Source: Candidatus Ornithospirochaeta stercorigallinarum
Lineage (GTDB): Bacteria > Spirochaetota > Spirochaetia > Sphaerochaetales > Sphaerochaetaceae
Reading direction: 5' to 3'
Assembly: GCA_018711525.1 (NCBI GenBank)
Contig: DVIF01000072.1
Coordinates: forward strand, 1 to 40,526
DNA length: 40,526 bases
Made by a program: the position numbers and the translations under genes. Shown one piece after another: positions 24,416 through 33,698 of this stretch (positions within the stretch are counted from its first letter, which is position 1; each line of letters begins with the position of its first letter). The notes below the pieces were generated by a model. The model was not told where the DNA came from and ran no database searches. It saw nothing but the letters and a program-made list of their open reading frames with translations.

Positions 24416-25029
24416 CCCTCTTCATGAAGGATGGATGAGACGAAAGAGAAAAGGACCCTCATCGCATTCTCATTGTAACCACCTTCAGGGATTATGATAT
24501 CCGCATACTCCTTCGTCGGCTCGATGAAATTATAGTGTCCTGAGCGTACGACCTCGGTGTATTGCTTTATGACACTCTCCATCGTCCTCCCCCTCTCCGT
24601 GATGTCCCTTTTGAGCCGTCTGATGAATCTGATATCCGCAGGGGTGTCCACATAGATCTTGAGATCGAGAAGGTTACGTATCCTCTCGTCATAGAGCACC
24701 ATGAGCCCATCAAGGATTATTATCTTCTTCGGCTCGAGATGCACCATCTCCTTCTTTCTGGAATGTGTGACGAAATCGTACTGCGGCATCATGACGCTCC
24801 TGCCTTTTTTAAGGTCCATGAGGTTTTCAAGCATCAGATCCATGTCGAATGCATCAGGATGGTCGAAATTGACCGCCGTTATATTCTCATTGTTTACCTG
24901 AGGAGCGCTCTTATAGTAGTTGTCCTGCTCAATGAGAAGGCACTCGGAAGAGATTGCCTCTATCCTTTTGACAACAGTGCTCTTTCCACTTCCCGAACCA
25001 CCTGTTATACCAATGAGCTTGACACTCAT
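24412..25029 (-). CDS. udk: Uridine kinase
   Basis: A 205-residue P-loop kinase phosphorylating uridine and cytidine in pyrimidine salvage. Walker A is GGSGSGKST (about residues 9-17). NFDHPDAFDMDLM (about 54-66), QYDF, the ILDGLMVLYD Walker-B-like strand and RRLKRDITERGR lid are all present. Start at ATG 25029 lies one base after the galM stop, with AGAGG 8 nt upstream, so it is the last gene of the ftsH-lepA-galM-udk run. The 3' end overlaps yidD by 4 bp. Confidence 0.92.
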   Translation of the reverse strand: MSVKLIGITGGSGSGKSTVVKRIEAISSECLLIEQDNYYKSAPQVNNENITAVNFDHPDAFDMDLMLENLMDLKKGRSVMMPQYDFVTHSRKKEMVHLEPKKIIILDGLMVLYDERIRNLLDLKIYVDTPADIRFIRRLKRDITERGRTMESVIKQYTEVVRSGHYNFIEPTKEYADIIIPEGGYNENAMRVLFSFVSSILHEEG

Positions 25030-25030
25030 G

Positions 25031-25984
25031 CTATATCCTCTCAAGCTTGTAGCTTGTGGTGGACCTCCATGTCAGTCCAGGCTCAAGATAGCATCCCTTG
25101 TATTCTGGATGGTTCACGAAATCCGGATAGTACTCGCTCTCAAGGCAGAAGCCCATGAAAGGACCGACGGGGATGCCGTCATAAGCCTCATAATCGGAAG
25201 AGAGGAACTCTCCCGTATAAAGCTGGACACCTGGCATGGTCGTCTTCATCGTAAGCCTTCTATCCCCTGCCTCTGCAACGACCTCACCCTCAAGGCCAAG
25301 ACAGAAGCAATGGTCATAGGCTCCTCCACGGCGCTCTCCTATCCTATGCGGGGAGAGGAAATCAAAATCCGTCCCTTCTACTTTGTCGATAGAGGCAGGG
25401 ATGAGATTATCATCAACCCTGATGTATTGCTCTGCATCAATCCTGATCAGATGCTCTCTTACATCCCCTCCTCCGTTGAGATTGAAATATGCATGGTTTG
25501 TGACATTCACAGGACATCTCTTATCGCTTCTCACCTGATAGTCGATTGTAAGCACTCCATCGGATGAAAGGAGATAGGTGACCATCACCTCATGGTTTCC
25601 TGGGAATCCCGCCCTCTCTTTCGAAAGAAGAGCAAGGGTGACGGAATCATCTGAAAGTCCTGCGATTTCGAACACCTCATCTCCATAGTTCCTGCTGCCG
25701 GAGTGGAGGCTGTTTTCTCCGTCGTTCTTATCAAGCGTATACACATCACCATCCATAAAGTAGGATGCATTCCTTATCCTATTTGCAAAGGGGCCAACGA
25801 CCTCACCCATATATGATGGTGCGTGGATATACGCCCTGTAGTCATCAAAGCCAAGAATTGCGTTCTTTCCATCCAGTGTGAACCTATTGAGGATCGCACC
25901 CTGCGTAAGCACTGAAAAGGAATATTCTCCGACTGTTATGCTGATTTTCTTCCTTCCCTCTCCAAGATCGACAGTCTCAACCAT
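25031..25984 (-). CDS. galM: Aldose 1-epimerase (galactose mutarotase)
   Basis: A 317-residue cytosolic enzyme interconverting alpha and beta anomers of hexoses. Recognisable elements are VVGPFANRIRNA (about 63-74), LHSG (about 92), the catalytic-histidine segment VTNHAYFNL (about 160-168) and the glutamate segment CLESEYYPD (about 283-291). Its ATG overlaps the lepA stop (TAATG). There are no other galactose genes nearby, so it probably serves general sugar metabolism. Confidence 0.9.
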   Translation of the reverse strand: MVETVDLGEGRKKISITVGEYSFSVLTQGAILNRFTLDGKNAILGFDDYRAYIHAPSYMGEVVGPFANRIRNASYFMDGDVYTLDKNDGENSLHSGSRNYGDEVFEIAGLSDDSVTLALLSKERAGFPGNHEVMVTYLLSSDGVLTIDYQVRSDKRCPVNVTNHAYFNLNGGGDVREHLIRIDAEQYIRVDDNLIPASIDKVEGTDFDFLSPHRIGERRGGAYDHCFCLGLEGEVVAEAGDRRLTMKTTMPGVQLYTGEFLSSDYEAYDGIPVGPFMGFCLESEYYPDFVNHPEYKGCYLEPGLTWRSTTSYKLERI

Positions 25985-27792
25985 TACTCTTTCTCCTCCG
26001 TTTTCAATACTGCCAGGAATGCAGACTGTGGAATCTCGACATTTCCAACCATCTTCATCCTCTTCTTTCCTTCCTTCTGTTTTTCCAGGAGCTTACGCTT
26101 CCTGGATATGTCACCACCATAGCACTTGGCTGTGACATCCTTTCTATATGCACTTATGGTCTCCCGTGCTATTATGCTCGATCCTATTGCAGCCTGGATT
26201 GGAATCTTGAACTGCTGACGCGGAATCTCATCCTTGAGACGCTCGCAGACTATCCTGCCCCGCTGCTGGGCATTACCTTTGAAAACAAGCTGGCTCAGGG
26301 CATCGACAGGCTCACCGTTCACAAGGATATCCAGCCTTACCAGGTCCGTCCTCTTATGCCCTATCACCTGATAATCGAAGGAGGCATAACCGCGGCTTAC
26401 GCTCTTCAGGCGGTCATAGAACTCGAACAGGACCTCGCTTAGGGGCATATCATACCTCAGCTCCACCCTCTTCTCATCCAGATAGTTCATGGCAGTCTGC
26501 ACACCACGTTTCTCCATCGAGAGGGTGATAATGGGACCGACATACTGGCTAGGCGTTATTATCGAGGCCTCGATATAAGGCTCTTCTGCATAATCGACCC
26601 TGGAGGGATCGGGGTATTCAAGAGGATTGTCTATCTCAAGCGTCTCACCGTTCTTCATGTGGACGATATAACGTACCGAAGGACTTGTAAAAACAATCGA
26701 GAGGTCGAACTCCCTCTCTATCCTCTCCTGAATGACCTCAAGGTGCAATAGTCCGAGGAAGCCGCATCTGAAGCCGAAACCGAGAGCTGCGGAGCTGTCT
26801 TTCTCATAGACAAGGGATGCATCATTGAGCTTAAGGCGCTCGATTGCATCGCATAGCTCCTCGTAATCATTGGTATCCACAGGATATATGGAGGAGAAGA
26901 CCACAGGTTTCACCTCCTTGAACCCTGGAAGAGGCTCTGAGGCGGGATTATCTGAACGTGTAACGGTATCGCCGACCCTGATATCACTTATAGTCTTGAT
27001 TCCTGCAATGAAATAACCTACATCACCAGTAGTAAGCATGGAAGAGGGGGAAAGCGTGAGTTTGAATATGCCCACCTCCTCAACCTTATAAACAGAACCG
27101 GAATGCATGAAACGTATCTCATCGCCGGCTTTGAGTGTCCCTGAGAAAAGACGTGCGTGTACTATGACGCCACGATACGGATCGTAATGGCTGTCGAAAA
27201 TCAGAGCCCTCAGAGGATCGGAATCCTCCCCTGATGGAGATGGAATCAGATTGACAATCGCCTCAAAAAGCTCATCGACCCCCTCTCCCGTCTTTGCACT
27301 TACCTTTACCGCCATATCCGGATCCAGCCCTAGGTCATGGTCTATCTGATGCAGACAGCCATCGATATCGGCACTGGGAAGGTCGATCTTGTTTATCACG
27401 GGAATGATCTCGAGATTATGCTCCATCGCAAGATAGAGGTTTGCAATCGTCTGCGCCTCAACTCCCTGGCTTGCGTCAATCAGCAGGAGAGCACCCTCGC
27501 AGGAGGAGATCGCCCTGCTGACTTCATATGTAAAATCGACATGTCCCGGGGTATCTACGAGATTAAGCTCGTACTCCTTGCCGTCCCTGGCTGTATAAGG
27601 GATTGTGACCGCCTGGCTCTTGATTGTGATTCCCCTCTCCCTCTCGATATCCATGTTATCGAGGATCTGGGTCTGCTGGGGGCCACGTGTAGTGACAAGG
27701 CGGGCCCGCTCTATGAAACGGTCCGCCAAAGTACTCTTTCCATGATCTATATGTGCGATGATACAGAAATTTCTCTTTCTAGATGTCTCCAT
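25984..27792 (-). CDS. lepA: Elongation factor 4 (LepA), back-translocating GTPase
   Basis: A 602-residue translational GTPase. G1 is AHIDHGKSTL (residues 13-22); the switch region is RERGITIKSQ; G3 is DTPGHVDF and G4 NKID. The LepA-specific C-terminal domain ends with KRKLLEKQKEGKKRMK, as in the family. It lies 3 bp after ftsH and overlaps galM. The Shine-Dalgarno is weak (GGAAT far upstream), which suggests translational coupling to ftsH. Confidence 0.97.
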   Translation of the reverse strand: METSRKRNFCIIAHIDHGKSTLADRFIERARLVTTRGPQQTQILDNMDIERERGITIKSQAVTIPYTARDGKEYELNLVDTPGHVDFTYEVSRAISSCEGALLLIDASQGVEAQTIANLYLAMEHNLEIIPVINKIDLPSADIDGCLHQIDHDLGLDPDMAVKVSAKTGEGVDELFEAIVNLIPSPSGEDSDPLRALIFDSHYDPYRGVIVHARLFSGTLKAGDEIRFMHSGSVYKVEEVGIFKLTLSPSSMLTTGDVGYFIAGIKTISDIRVGDTVTRSDNPASEPLPGFKEVKPVVFSSIYPVDTNDYEELCDAIERLKLNDASLVYEKDSSAALGFGFRCGFLGLLHLEVIQERIEREFDLSIVFTSPSVRYIVHMKNGETLEIDNPLEYPDPSRVDYAEEPYIEASIITPSQYVGPIITLSMEKRGVQTAMNYLDEKRVELRYDMPLSEVLFEFYDRLKSVSRGYASFDYQVIGHKRTDLVRLDILVNGEPVDALSQLVFKGNAQQRGRIVCERLKDEIPRQQFKIPIQAAIGSSIIARETISAYRKDVTAKCYGGDISRKRKLLEKQKEGKKRMKMVGNVEIPQSAFLAVLKTEEKE

Positions 27793-27795
27793 ATG

Positions 27796-29835
27796 CTATT
27801 TCAATTCCGTTATGTGCTTTACAGGAGGAAAGCCGAACATCTCCCTGATCTCAGCATCATCCAACGTCTCTTTTCTCACAAGCTCCTCTGTAAGCCTGTC
27901 CAGCTGGTCCCGATGCTCGGTAAGGGTCTTCATTGTGAAGTCCATGCATCTCTTGAGGATCTTCTGAACCTCCTCATCTATCCTCCTTGCAGTCTCTTCC
28001 GAATAATCCTTATGCTGTGCAATCTCACGACCGAGGAATATCGGCTCATCACCATTGCTTGAAAGGTTGATGAATCCAAGATCGCTCATACCCCACTCGG
28101 TGACCATCTTACGTGCGATCTCCGTGGACTTCTGATTGTCATTGCTTGTTCCTGTAGTCGTAACCCCATAGACAATCTTCTCCGCGGCATAACCGCCCAT
28201 GATCATCATTATGAGCTCCTCCAGCATCGTCTGGTTCCTGGAATATATATCCTTTTCAGGAAGGCTCATCGTGATACCAAGCGCCCTTCCGTGAGGAATG
28301 ATAGTCACCTTATGCAGGGGATCGGCAGTCGGAAGATAATAATGCATGAGCGTATGTCCCGCCTCATGATAGGCAGTCGCCCTCTTCTCCTCCTCCGTCA
28401 TGAATCTCGATTCACGTGCCACTCCGAGGATTATCTTGTCCCTTGCCTTCTCGAAGTCGTCCATGCTGACAGTCATCCTGTTGTCCCTTGCCGCGAAGAG
28501 CGCAGCCTCGTTTACAAGGTTTGCGAGGTCCGCACCACTTGTACCAGGGGTTGCACGTGCAATCCTGTCCAAAGATACGGAGGGCTCAAGATGAACCTTT
28601 CTTGTATGGATCCTGAGGACATCAAGCCTTTCCTGTACATCCGGAAGCTCAACCACGACCTGGCGGTCAAACCTGCCCGGCCTCAATAGAGCCGGATCAA
28701 GGACATCCGGACGGTTGGTAGCTGCAATCACTATGATGCCCGGGTCAGAGGAGAATCCATCCATCTCGACAAGCATCTGGTTGAGGGTCTGCTCCCTCTC
28801 ATCGTGACCTCCGCCAAGACCGGTACCACGCGCCCTGCCGACTGCATCAAGCTCGTCTATGAAGAGGATACAAGGTGCGTTCTTCCTTCCTGTTTCAAAA
28901 AGGTCACGCACACGTGCAGCTCCCATACCTACGAACATCTCAACGAAATCAGAGCCTGATGTGTGGAAGAAGTTGACACCCGCCTCTCCTGCAACTGCAC
29001 GTGCAAGGAGGGTCTTTCCCGTTCCCGGAGGGCCGACAAGGAGCACGCCCTTGGGGATGCGGGCCCCTATCTTTACGAATCTATCTGGATGCTTGAGGAA
29101 GTCCACGACCTCTTCAAGCTCATATTTCGCCTCTTTCTGCCCTGCGACATCGGAGAATTTGACGACCTTGTCCTTCTTGTCATACTTCTGTGCATGGGAC
29201 TTTCCGAAGGAACCCATCATCCTTGAGCCACCCTGGGCCCCGGTCTGACGGAAAATCATCATCATCATTGCAATGAAGATTATCCACGGCAGAAGCTGCA
29301 GTATTATGTACCAGAACGGCAGAGGTGCACTCGAGCCGTTCACGTTCACCCCGTTATTCAGCAGAAGCGCCATCAAAGACGGATCGGAGTACGGAATCCT
29401 GCTCTTTCCCGCCATACCGTTGGTATATGTGAACTCTATATTCACATTATCCAGAATCGTGACATCGGCGACAGAACCAGACTCGACGGCATTTACAAAC
29501 TGGCTGTATGAGACACTTGTACTCTGACGGGCGACAGAGGAGTCGGTGAAAATCATATAGACAAAGGATGCTATGAGAAGGATGAAGATGACCAGGGCTA
29601 CACGGTTCGGACGCCCACCCTTGAATCTGGGTCCGCCCGATGACGGCCCGTCTCCATCACTTCCCCAATACCTGTACTGGTCGTATGGATTCTTCCTGTT
29701 TTTCTTCTTTTCCTCTTTTTTCCCTCCATCGGAGTCATCTGGAGGATTAGGGTTCCCATCCCTCTTGTCTTCTGGATTGTCATCAGGGCCAGGTCCCTTT
29801 TTCAAATCATCGTCTTTATTTTCTAGATTATCCAT
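27796..29835 (-). CDS. ftsH: ATP-dependent zinc metalloprotease FtsH
   Basis: A 679-residue inner-membrane AAA protease for quality control of membrane and regulatory proteins. Residues 1-78 form an unusually long, charged Gly/Pro/Asp/Lys-rich cytosolic head. Spans lie at about 79-96 and 174-195. Walker A is GPPGTGKT (268-275), Walker [12 protein letters not shown] (about 323-333), the second region of homology is [19 protein letters not shown], and the zinc site is HEAGH (490-494). Most FtsH proteins have only a few residues before the first span, so the N-terminal head is distinctive. The weak AGG before the ATG and TATATT at 29859-29864 are the only start signals. Confidence 0.97.
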   Translation of the reverse strand: MDNLENKDDDLKKGPGPDDNPEDKRDGNPNPPDDSDGGKKEEKKKNRKNPYDQYRYWGSDGDGPSSGGPRFKGGRPNRVALVIFILLIASFVYMIFTDSSVARQSTSVSYSQFVNAVESGSVADVTILDNVNIEFTYTNGMAGKSRIPYSDPSLMALLLNNGVNVNGSSAPLPFWYIILQLLPWIIFIAMMMMIFRQTGAQGGSRMMGSFGKSHAQKYDKKDKVVKFSDVAGQKEAKYELEEVVDFLKHPDRFVKIGARIPKGVLLVGPPGTGKTLLARAVAGEAGVNFFHTSGSDFVEMFVGMGAARVRDLFETGRKNAPCILFIDELDAVGRARGTGLGGGHDEREQTLNQMLVEMDGFSSDPGIIVIAATNRPDVLDPALLRPGRFDRQVVVELPDVQERLDVLRIHTRKVHLEPSVSLDRIARATPGTSGADLANLVNEAALFAARDNRMTVSMDDFEKARDKIILGVARESRFMTEEEKRATAYHEAGHTLMHYYLPTADPLHKVTIIPHGRALGITMSLPEKDIYSRNQTMLEELIMMIMGGYAAEKIVYGVTTTGTSNDNQKSTEIARKMVTEWGMSDLGFINLSSNGDEPIFLGREIAQHKDYSEETARRIDEEVQKILKRCMDFTMKTLTEHRDQLDRLTEELVRKETLDDAEIREMFGFPPVKHITELK

Positions 29836-29901
29836 TTACCTGTTAATTCCTTTCTATGAATATAAAGGATTATTTTCAGAACATCAACAAGAGAAAGGGC
29901 C

Positions 29902-31158
29902 TCAGGGCATTGCTCTTTCCAGCTCCCTGAGAGAGCAGGCTTTCCCCTTTCGATTCAATAACCGTCTTGCCAGACGGTCCTTTTTTCCGAACACACGGGC
30001 AAGGACGGCGACTATCGAAGTCCTGTCCTCCAGGACGAAGCAATATGGAACGCCATACTCCTTCTCAAGATCCCTTACCTTCTTCCTCCCCTCCCTGAGT
30101 TCAATTACATCACACTCCCTGCTCTCCCTGAGAAGGAGAGGAAGAGCAAGGGATGAGAAATCTATTATGAGGGTTTTTTCGTCGAAAGCCTCATCGGAGA
30201 CTTCATAGCACAGATTGTTCCATGTAAAGCTCTTTGTGCCATCAAATACGATATTCAAATGTCTCGGATAGAACCTTATCACATCATCTGTAGTCCTTAC
30301 CAGGAAACGCGGCCCAGTATAGTTCAGGTTTTTTTCTACGGCATTCTCCACCTCTAGGCACTGGGAGCGGGAAAGAAGGGAAGAGAAGCCCAGATCCTCA
30401 TTTATTTTGTAAAGAGCCTCCTCCATGCGCATCGGAGAAGATGAAAGGAAAGACTCCTTTTCAATCGAATATGTGAAGCCTTTTTTTATCGGGATTCCAG
30501 CCTCCCTCCCGTTTATCTGCTGCATATTGTCAGCTATGGAGGATATAAGGCGCTTCTCCTTGGAAGAGATGAGCGGGAGGATGTTCTTTCTGATGAAATT
30601 CCTCTTGTATCTGACATCAGAATTAGTCGAGTCGTATGAGCAGGAGAGCCCCGACTCGTCAATATATGCGTTTATCAGTTCCTTCTCAACATGGAGAAAC
30701 GGTCTGAAGATCCTTCCTCTCTCGAGTCTTATACCTTCAAGCCTGTAGAAAGGTGATCCCGAAAGGAGGCGCATCAGAATCGTCTCCACCTGGTCATCCA
30801 TATGATGGGCTGTAAGTACATAGTCGGCATCCTCTTTCTCCAGGATGGCATACCTTAGCTTCCGTGCCGCAGCCTCTATTCCGATACCTTCCTTCAATGA
30901 AAGTGCTTCTACCTGCCCCCTTTCCATCGTGATTATCTTGATAGGGATTGAGAAGGATGATGCATTACGCTTATTGAGAGCAATCTCCTTCTCCAGCTCA
31001 TCAGACGGCCTGATGTTATGATTGATATATACTGCATAGCTCCTTTCTTTTGGAAGGAGCGAAAGAAGAGCAAGGGAATCGGAGCCTCCAGAGAATGCAA
31101 GGCAGAGCCTCCCAGGTGGCAATACGGTCTTAGAAAGTATTTGCTCTCTGTATGACAT
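29902..31158 (-). CDS. tilS: tRNA(Ile)-lysidine synthase
   Basis: A 418-residue N-type ATP pyrophosphatase that converts the wobble C of tRNA-Ile(CAU) to lysidine. The PP-loop is SGGSDS (23-28); GIGIEAAARKLRY and TAHHMDDQVETILMR (about 105) are diagnostic. The C-terminal substrate-recognition domain follows, with RRLLNRKGKACSL near the end. ATG 31158 is chosen over TTG 31179 because MSYREQ gives a family-like N-terminus; AGGAG sits 13 nt away. It overlaps pth by 29 bp. The order rplY-pth-tilS-ftsH is the arrangement I recall from Borrelia. Confidence 0.94.
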   Translation of the reverse strand: MSYREQILSKTVLPPGRLCLAFSGGSDSLALLSLLPKERSYAVYINHNIRPSDELEKEIALNKRNASSFSIPIKIITMERGQVEALSLKEGIGIEAAARKLRYAILEKEDADYVLTAHHMDDQVETILMRLLSGSPFYRLEGIRLERGRIFRPFLHVEKELINAYIDESGLSCSYDSTNSDVRYKRNFIRKNILPLISSKEKRLISSIADNMQQINGREAGIPIKKGFTYSIEKESFLSSSPMRMEEALYKINEDLGFSSLLSRSQCLEVENAVEKNLNYTGPRFLVRTTDDVIRFYPRHLNIVFDGTKSFTWNNLCYEVSDEAFDEKTLIIDFSSLALPLLLRESRECDVIELREGRKKVRDLEKEYGVPYCFVLEDRTSIVAVLARVFGKKDRLARRLLNRKGKACSLRELERAMP

Positions 31159-31669
31159 TTGAAAGCTTCTCTCCTGCAATCAGGGCCTTTACAGCCTCTA
31201 CCGCTTTATCCAGGGATGCATCCAGACGATCCAGATCATCTTCGGGGAAAGCAGAGAGGACATGCTCTGCAACAGCCACCCCCTCATCAGGGCGGCCTAC
31301 CCCGACATATATACGCAGAAAATCCCTGCCGATTCTGCCTATGATGCTTTTTAGTCCGTTATGGCCGGCATCCCCGCCGCCATTCTTGACTCTTATGCGT
31401 CCTACAGGAAGATCCATATTATCCACAATGACAACGACCATATCCTCCCCCTTTACCAGGGATGGGAAGACAAGGCCTGAATTATTCATATATGTCAGAG
31501 GCTCAACCAGAGTAAGAGAACCTTTTCTGGCCCATTTATAAGAGTGAAGGCAGCGCTTTCTCAGGCTAAGCCCTTCCTGCGCTGCCAACTTCTCAATTGC
31601 CATAAATCCTACGTTATGGCGGCTCTTACTGTACTTTGGGCCTGGGTTTCCAAGTCCGAAGACGATCAT
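31130..31669 (-). CDS. pth: Peptidyl-tRNA hydrolase
   Basis: A 179-residue enzyme freeing tRNAs from stalled peptidyl-tRNA. The catalytic histidine is in SRHNVGF (His18). Substrate-binding asparagines are in YMNNSG (about 62-63) and GHNGLKSI (about 104), and the conserved aspartate in VDNMDLP (about 86). The usual GGSAGHNG reads GGGDAGHNG, one residue different. It lies 3 bp after rplY and overlaps tilS. Confidence 0.96.
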   Translation of the reverse strand: MIVFGLGNPGPKYSKSRHNVGFMAIEKLAAQEGLSLRKRCLHSYKWARKGSLTLVEPLTYMNNSGLVFPSLVKGEDMVVVIVDNMDLPVGRIRVKNGGGDAGHNGLKSIIGRIGRDFLRIYVGVGRPDEGVAVAEHVLSAFPEDDLDRLDASLDKAVEAVKALIAGEKLSNVIQRANTF

Positions 31670-31672
31670 AGC

Positions 31673-32305
31673 TTACTTTGTCTCTGCTGCTGCATCAGCA
31701 CCAGCTGCATCAGCTGTAGCATCTGCAGTCTCTGCTGGAGCCTCAACCTCAACCTTTACAGGCTTTACAGTTGCAACTGTAGCATCGAGGTCAGCGTGCA
31801 CCTTGATACCCTCTGGAACGTTGATATCGGAAACCTTGAGGCTCTCGTTCATTGCAAGAGAGGAAACATCAAGTGTGAATACCTCTGGAAGATCCTTTGG
31901 AAGACACTCGATCTCGATTTCATGGATGACCTGGTCGAGAACTCCACCTTCCCTGACTCCTGCAGGTGTTCCTGTGAGCTCAATCCTTACGTGGGTCCTT
32001 ACCGCCTGGCCTCTCGTGATCTCATAGAAATCAACATGATGGACAACATTCCTCAGAAGGTCTTCCTGGTATGTCTTTACGAATACCTCGTGTGTCTTCT
32101 CACCCTTTACATCGAGTGTAATGAGTGTCGACTCACCATAACCCTTCTTGTTGTAGTTGAATGTACGTGCATCAACTGTGACGTGAAGAGGCTCACCCTT
32201 GCCATATACGACAGCAGGGATCCTTCCACTTCTCAAAAGCCTTCTGGAACCTCTTGTTCCAAAATCCGATGTCCTGAGTTCTGCTTCAAGCTTTTTCTCG
32301 CTCAT
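31673..32305 (-). CDS. rplY: 50S ribosomal protein L25/general stress protein Ctc
   Basis: A 210-residue 5S-rRNA-binding protein of the long (Ctc/TL5) form. The N-terminal L25 domain (about 1-95) contains LRRSGRIPAVVYG-like LLRSGRIPAVVYGKG and HVDFYEI; the second beta domain (about 100-185) follows. An Ala/Glu/Thr-rich tail (about 188-210) looks disordered. AAGGAG lies 7 nt before the ATG. It has its own promoter and starts the run rplY-pth-tilS. Confidence 0.95.
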   Translation of the reverse strand: MSEKKLEAELRTSDFGTRGSRRLLRSGRIPAVVYGKGEPLHVTVDARTFNYNKKGYGESTLITLDVKGEKTHEVFVKTYQEDLLRNVVHHVDFYEITRGQAVRTHVRIELTGTPAGVREGGVLDQVIHEIEIECLPKDLPEVFTLDVSSLAMNESLKVSDINVPEGIKVHADLDATVATVKPVKVEVEAPAETADATADAAGADAAAETK

Positions 32306-32359
32306 TCTCTTCTCCTTATACTCTCATTGGCTATTTTCCAACTACCATGGAGCCGTTTA

Positions 32360-32388
32360 ACTATAATTTATGTATGAAAAAAAGTAAA
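32360..32388 (-). promoter_or_regulatory. Promoter of rplY-pth-tilS
   Basis: TTTACT (32383-32388), exactly 17 nt, TATAGT (32360-32365) on the minus strand; the leader is about 48 nt. It lies just behind the tRNA-Gln terminator. Confidence 0.55.
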
Positions 32389-32395
32389 CACTTGA

Positions 32396-32435
32396 AATGA
32401 AAAAAGGGAACCCCATCATCAATAGAGTTGCCCTT
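32396..32435 (-). terminator. Terminator after tRNA-Gln
   Basis: On the minus strand an 11-bp stem with one C/T mismatch (AAGGGCAACTC with GGGGTTCCCTT), 10-nt loop, ends in six T. The first arm begins 3 nt after the discriminator base. Confidence 0.6.
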
Positions 32436-32438
32436 GGA

Positions 32439-32510
32439 CAGGGAAGGCGAGATTCGAACTCACGATGCCGGCACCAAAAACCAGAGCCTTAACCACTTGG
32501 CGACTTCCCT
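32439..32510 (-). tRNA. tRNA-Gln (anticodon UUG)
   Basis: A complete 72-nt cloverleaf. The acceptor stem AGGGAAG/CTTCCCT (7 bp) is perfect; the D stem is GCC/GGC with loop AAGTGGTTAA; the anticodon stem CTGGT/GCCGG encloses loop TTTTGGT with anticodon TTG; the T stem GTGAG/CTCGC encloses TTCGAAT. The discriminator is G. The 3' CCA is not encoded (TCC follows), so CCA is added afterwards. UUG reads CAA and, by wobble, CAG. It sits between spoVG and rplY. Confidence 0.95.
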
Positions 32511-32547
32511 ACAGACATCGAAAAAATAGCAGATTATCCCCTCATAT

Positions 32548-32799
32548 TCAAGAGTTGTAGTATTGCGAGAGTATCTGACTCGTTATCCTGTCCCTGAACT
32601 CATTGTTTATAGGATGGACATAGTCCTTATAGACCCCGTCCCTGATCTTTTTATTCGGCATGCTAAGCATTATTTTGCCATCCACCTCTACAAGTCTTAT
32701 ATTATGAACCACGAGTTCATCATCAAAAGTAACAGTCACATACGCTTTGAGAAAAGGCTGCCCGTCGACTTTAACAATCCTAACGTCGGTAATATCCAC
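32548..32799 (-). CDS. spoVG: SpoVG family nucleic-acid-binding regulator
   Basis: An 83-residue SpoVG protein. VDITDVRIVKVDGQPFLKAYVTVTFD-type opening, FVVHNIR-like LVVHNIRLVE, MPNKKIRDG and YVHPINNEFRDRI match the family closely. In spirochaetes SpoVG is known as a site-specific DNA- and RNA-binding protein, unrelated to sporulation. The start is a GTG at 32799, supported by AGGTGG 6 nt upstream. Longer frames to 32877 overlap ispE and have no start signal. It lies between ispE (40-bp gap) and tRNA-Gln. Confidence 0.93.
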   Translation of the reverse strand: MDITDVRIVKVDGQPFLKAYVTVTFDDELVVHNIRLVEVDGKIMLSMPNKKIRDGVYKDYVHPINNEFRDRITSQILSQYYNS

Positions 32800-32839
32800 T
32801 TTGCACCACCTGCAAGAAATGCTTCTCAGTTTTAGACTC

Positions 32840-33628
32840 TCATATGAGAATAGTACTAATAGTATGGATATTATCACTTTTATATCGCCATGTGCTATCT
32901 TTTTTGCATAACCCGAAATACGTACTTCCGCTCCCGGAGAGTGAGAAATATGAATAATTACTGCTAATGCTTTGAATTACAGAAGAGCGAGGAGTCACAA
33001 GCTCAAAATCATTTGGAAATCTTTCATTTGTCAGTTCGGCAAGTGTATCAGGTAATGAAACATAACTTCTGTCAAAAGTATCCAATTTTGCATAAGCTTC
33101 TGACGTCTCCACGAAGAAGGAAGGCAGGAACAGGTCTACATCGCCTGTTAATAGACCACATGGGGAAATGAGTTCTCCACGCCCCTGCACCCTTGCCGCA
33201 CTCAGCCCGCTTATGAAGAACGGAAGGTCCGAGCCCACGGAGAGTGCGACATCAGCAAGTCCTTTTTCATCCAGAGGATGGGAGAAATACTCATTGAGGT
33301 ATTTAAGTATCGCCGCTCCGTTGCTGCTTCCCCCACCGAGTCCCGCCTTTGACGGAATCCTCTTCTTTATTCTCACATCCAGGCTGAAAACCAGTCCCGT
33401 AGCCTTTGAGAATGCAATTGCCGCCTTCTCCATTATATCAAGACCCCTGTCGAGATACCCGGCATTTCCTTCTATGGCGACAGAAAGACATCTGCTCTCA
33501 GTGGCCGAAGGATATATCTCATCATATAAGTCGATGAGATGGAAATATGAATCTATGTCATGAAAGCCGTCCTTCCGCTTTTCCAAGACCTTGAGACCTA
33601 TGTTGATCTTCGCATATGATTTTATCAT
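32840..33628 (-). CDS. ispE: 4-diphosphocytidyl-2-C-methyl-D-erythritol kinase
   Basis: A 262-residue GHMP kinase of the non-mevalonate isoprenoid pathway. The N-terminus SYAKINIGLKVLEKRKDGFH is diagnostic. The GHMP ATP loop is KAGLGGGSSNGAA (about 90-102), and the C-terminal SGSGSTYFGL is the third motif. It is slightly short for the family. ATG 33628 is chosen because it starts at the conserved MIKSYAKIN and has GGTGG 5 nt before it. The promoter is an extended -10 at 33646-33654, giving a leader of about 10 nt. Confidence 0.93.
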   Translation of the reverse strand: MIKSYAKINIGLKVLEKRKDGFHDIDSYFHLIDLYDEIYPSATESRCLSVAIEGNAGYLDRGLDIMEKAAIAFSKATGLVFSLDVRIKKRIPSKAGLGGGSSNGAAILKYLNEYFSHPLDEKGLADVALSVGSDLPFFISGLSAARVQGRGELISPCGLLTGDVDLFLPSFFVETSEAYAKLDTFDRSYVSLPDTLAELTNERFPNDFELVTPRSSVIQSISSNYSYFSLSGSGSTYFGLCKKDSTWRYKSDNIHTISTILI

Positions 33629-33645
33629 CCGCACCACCAGATTCG

Positions 33646-33654
33646 ATGATAGCA
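33646..33654 (-). promoter_or_regulatory. Extended -10 promoter of ispE
   Basis: The minus strand reads TGCTATCAT, identical to the 9-mer upstream of the deaminase gene at 37223-37231. The gap to the ATG is 17 nt, so the leader is about 10 nt with a Shine-Dalgarno at its 5' end. It lies beside the divergent HAD promoter. Confidence 0.45.
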
Positions 33655-33662
33655 CACTTATA

Positions 33663-33691
33663 TGGTCAAAGACAGATATTTCATTTATTAT
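33663..33691 (+). promoter_or_regulatory. Promoter of the HAD phosphatase gene, leaderless arrangement
   Basis: TGGTCA (33663-33668), 17 nt, TATTAT (33686-33691), then 7 nt to the ATG at 33699. There is no Shine-Dalgarno. The two ATGs just upstream (33690, 33693) overlap or touch the -10 box and could not be in the transcript. Confidence 0.4.
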
Positions 33692-33698
33692 GATGTCG

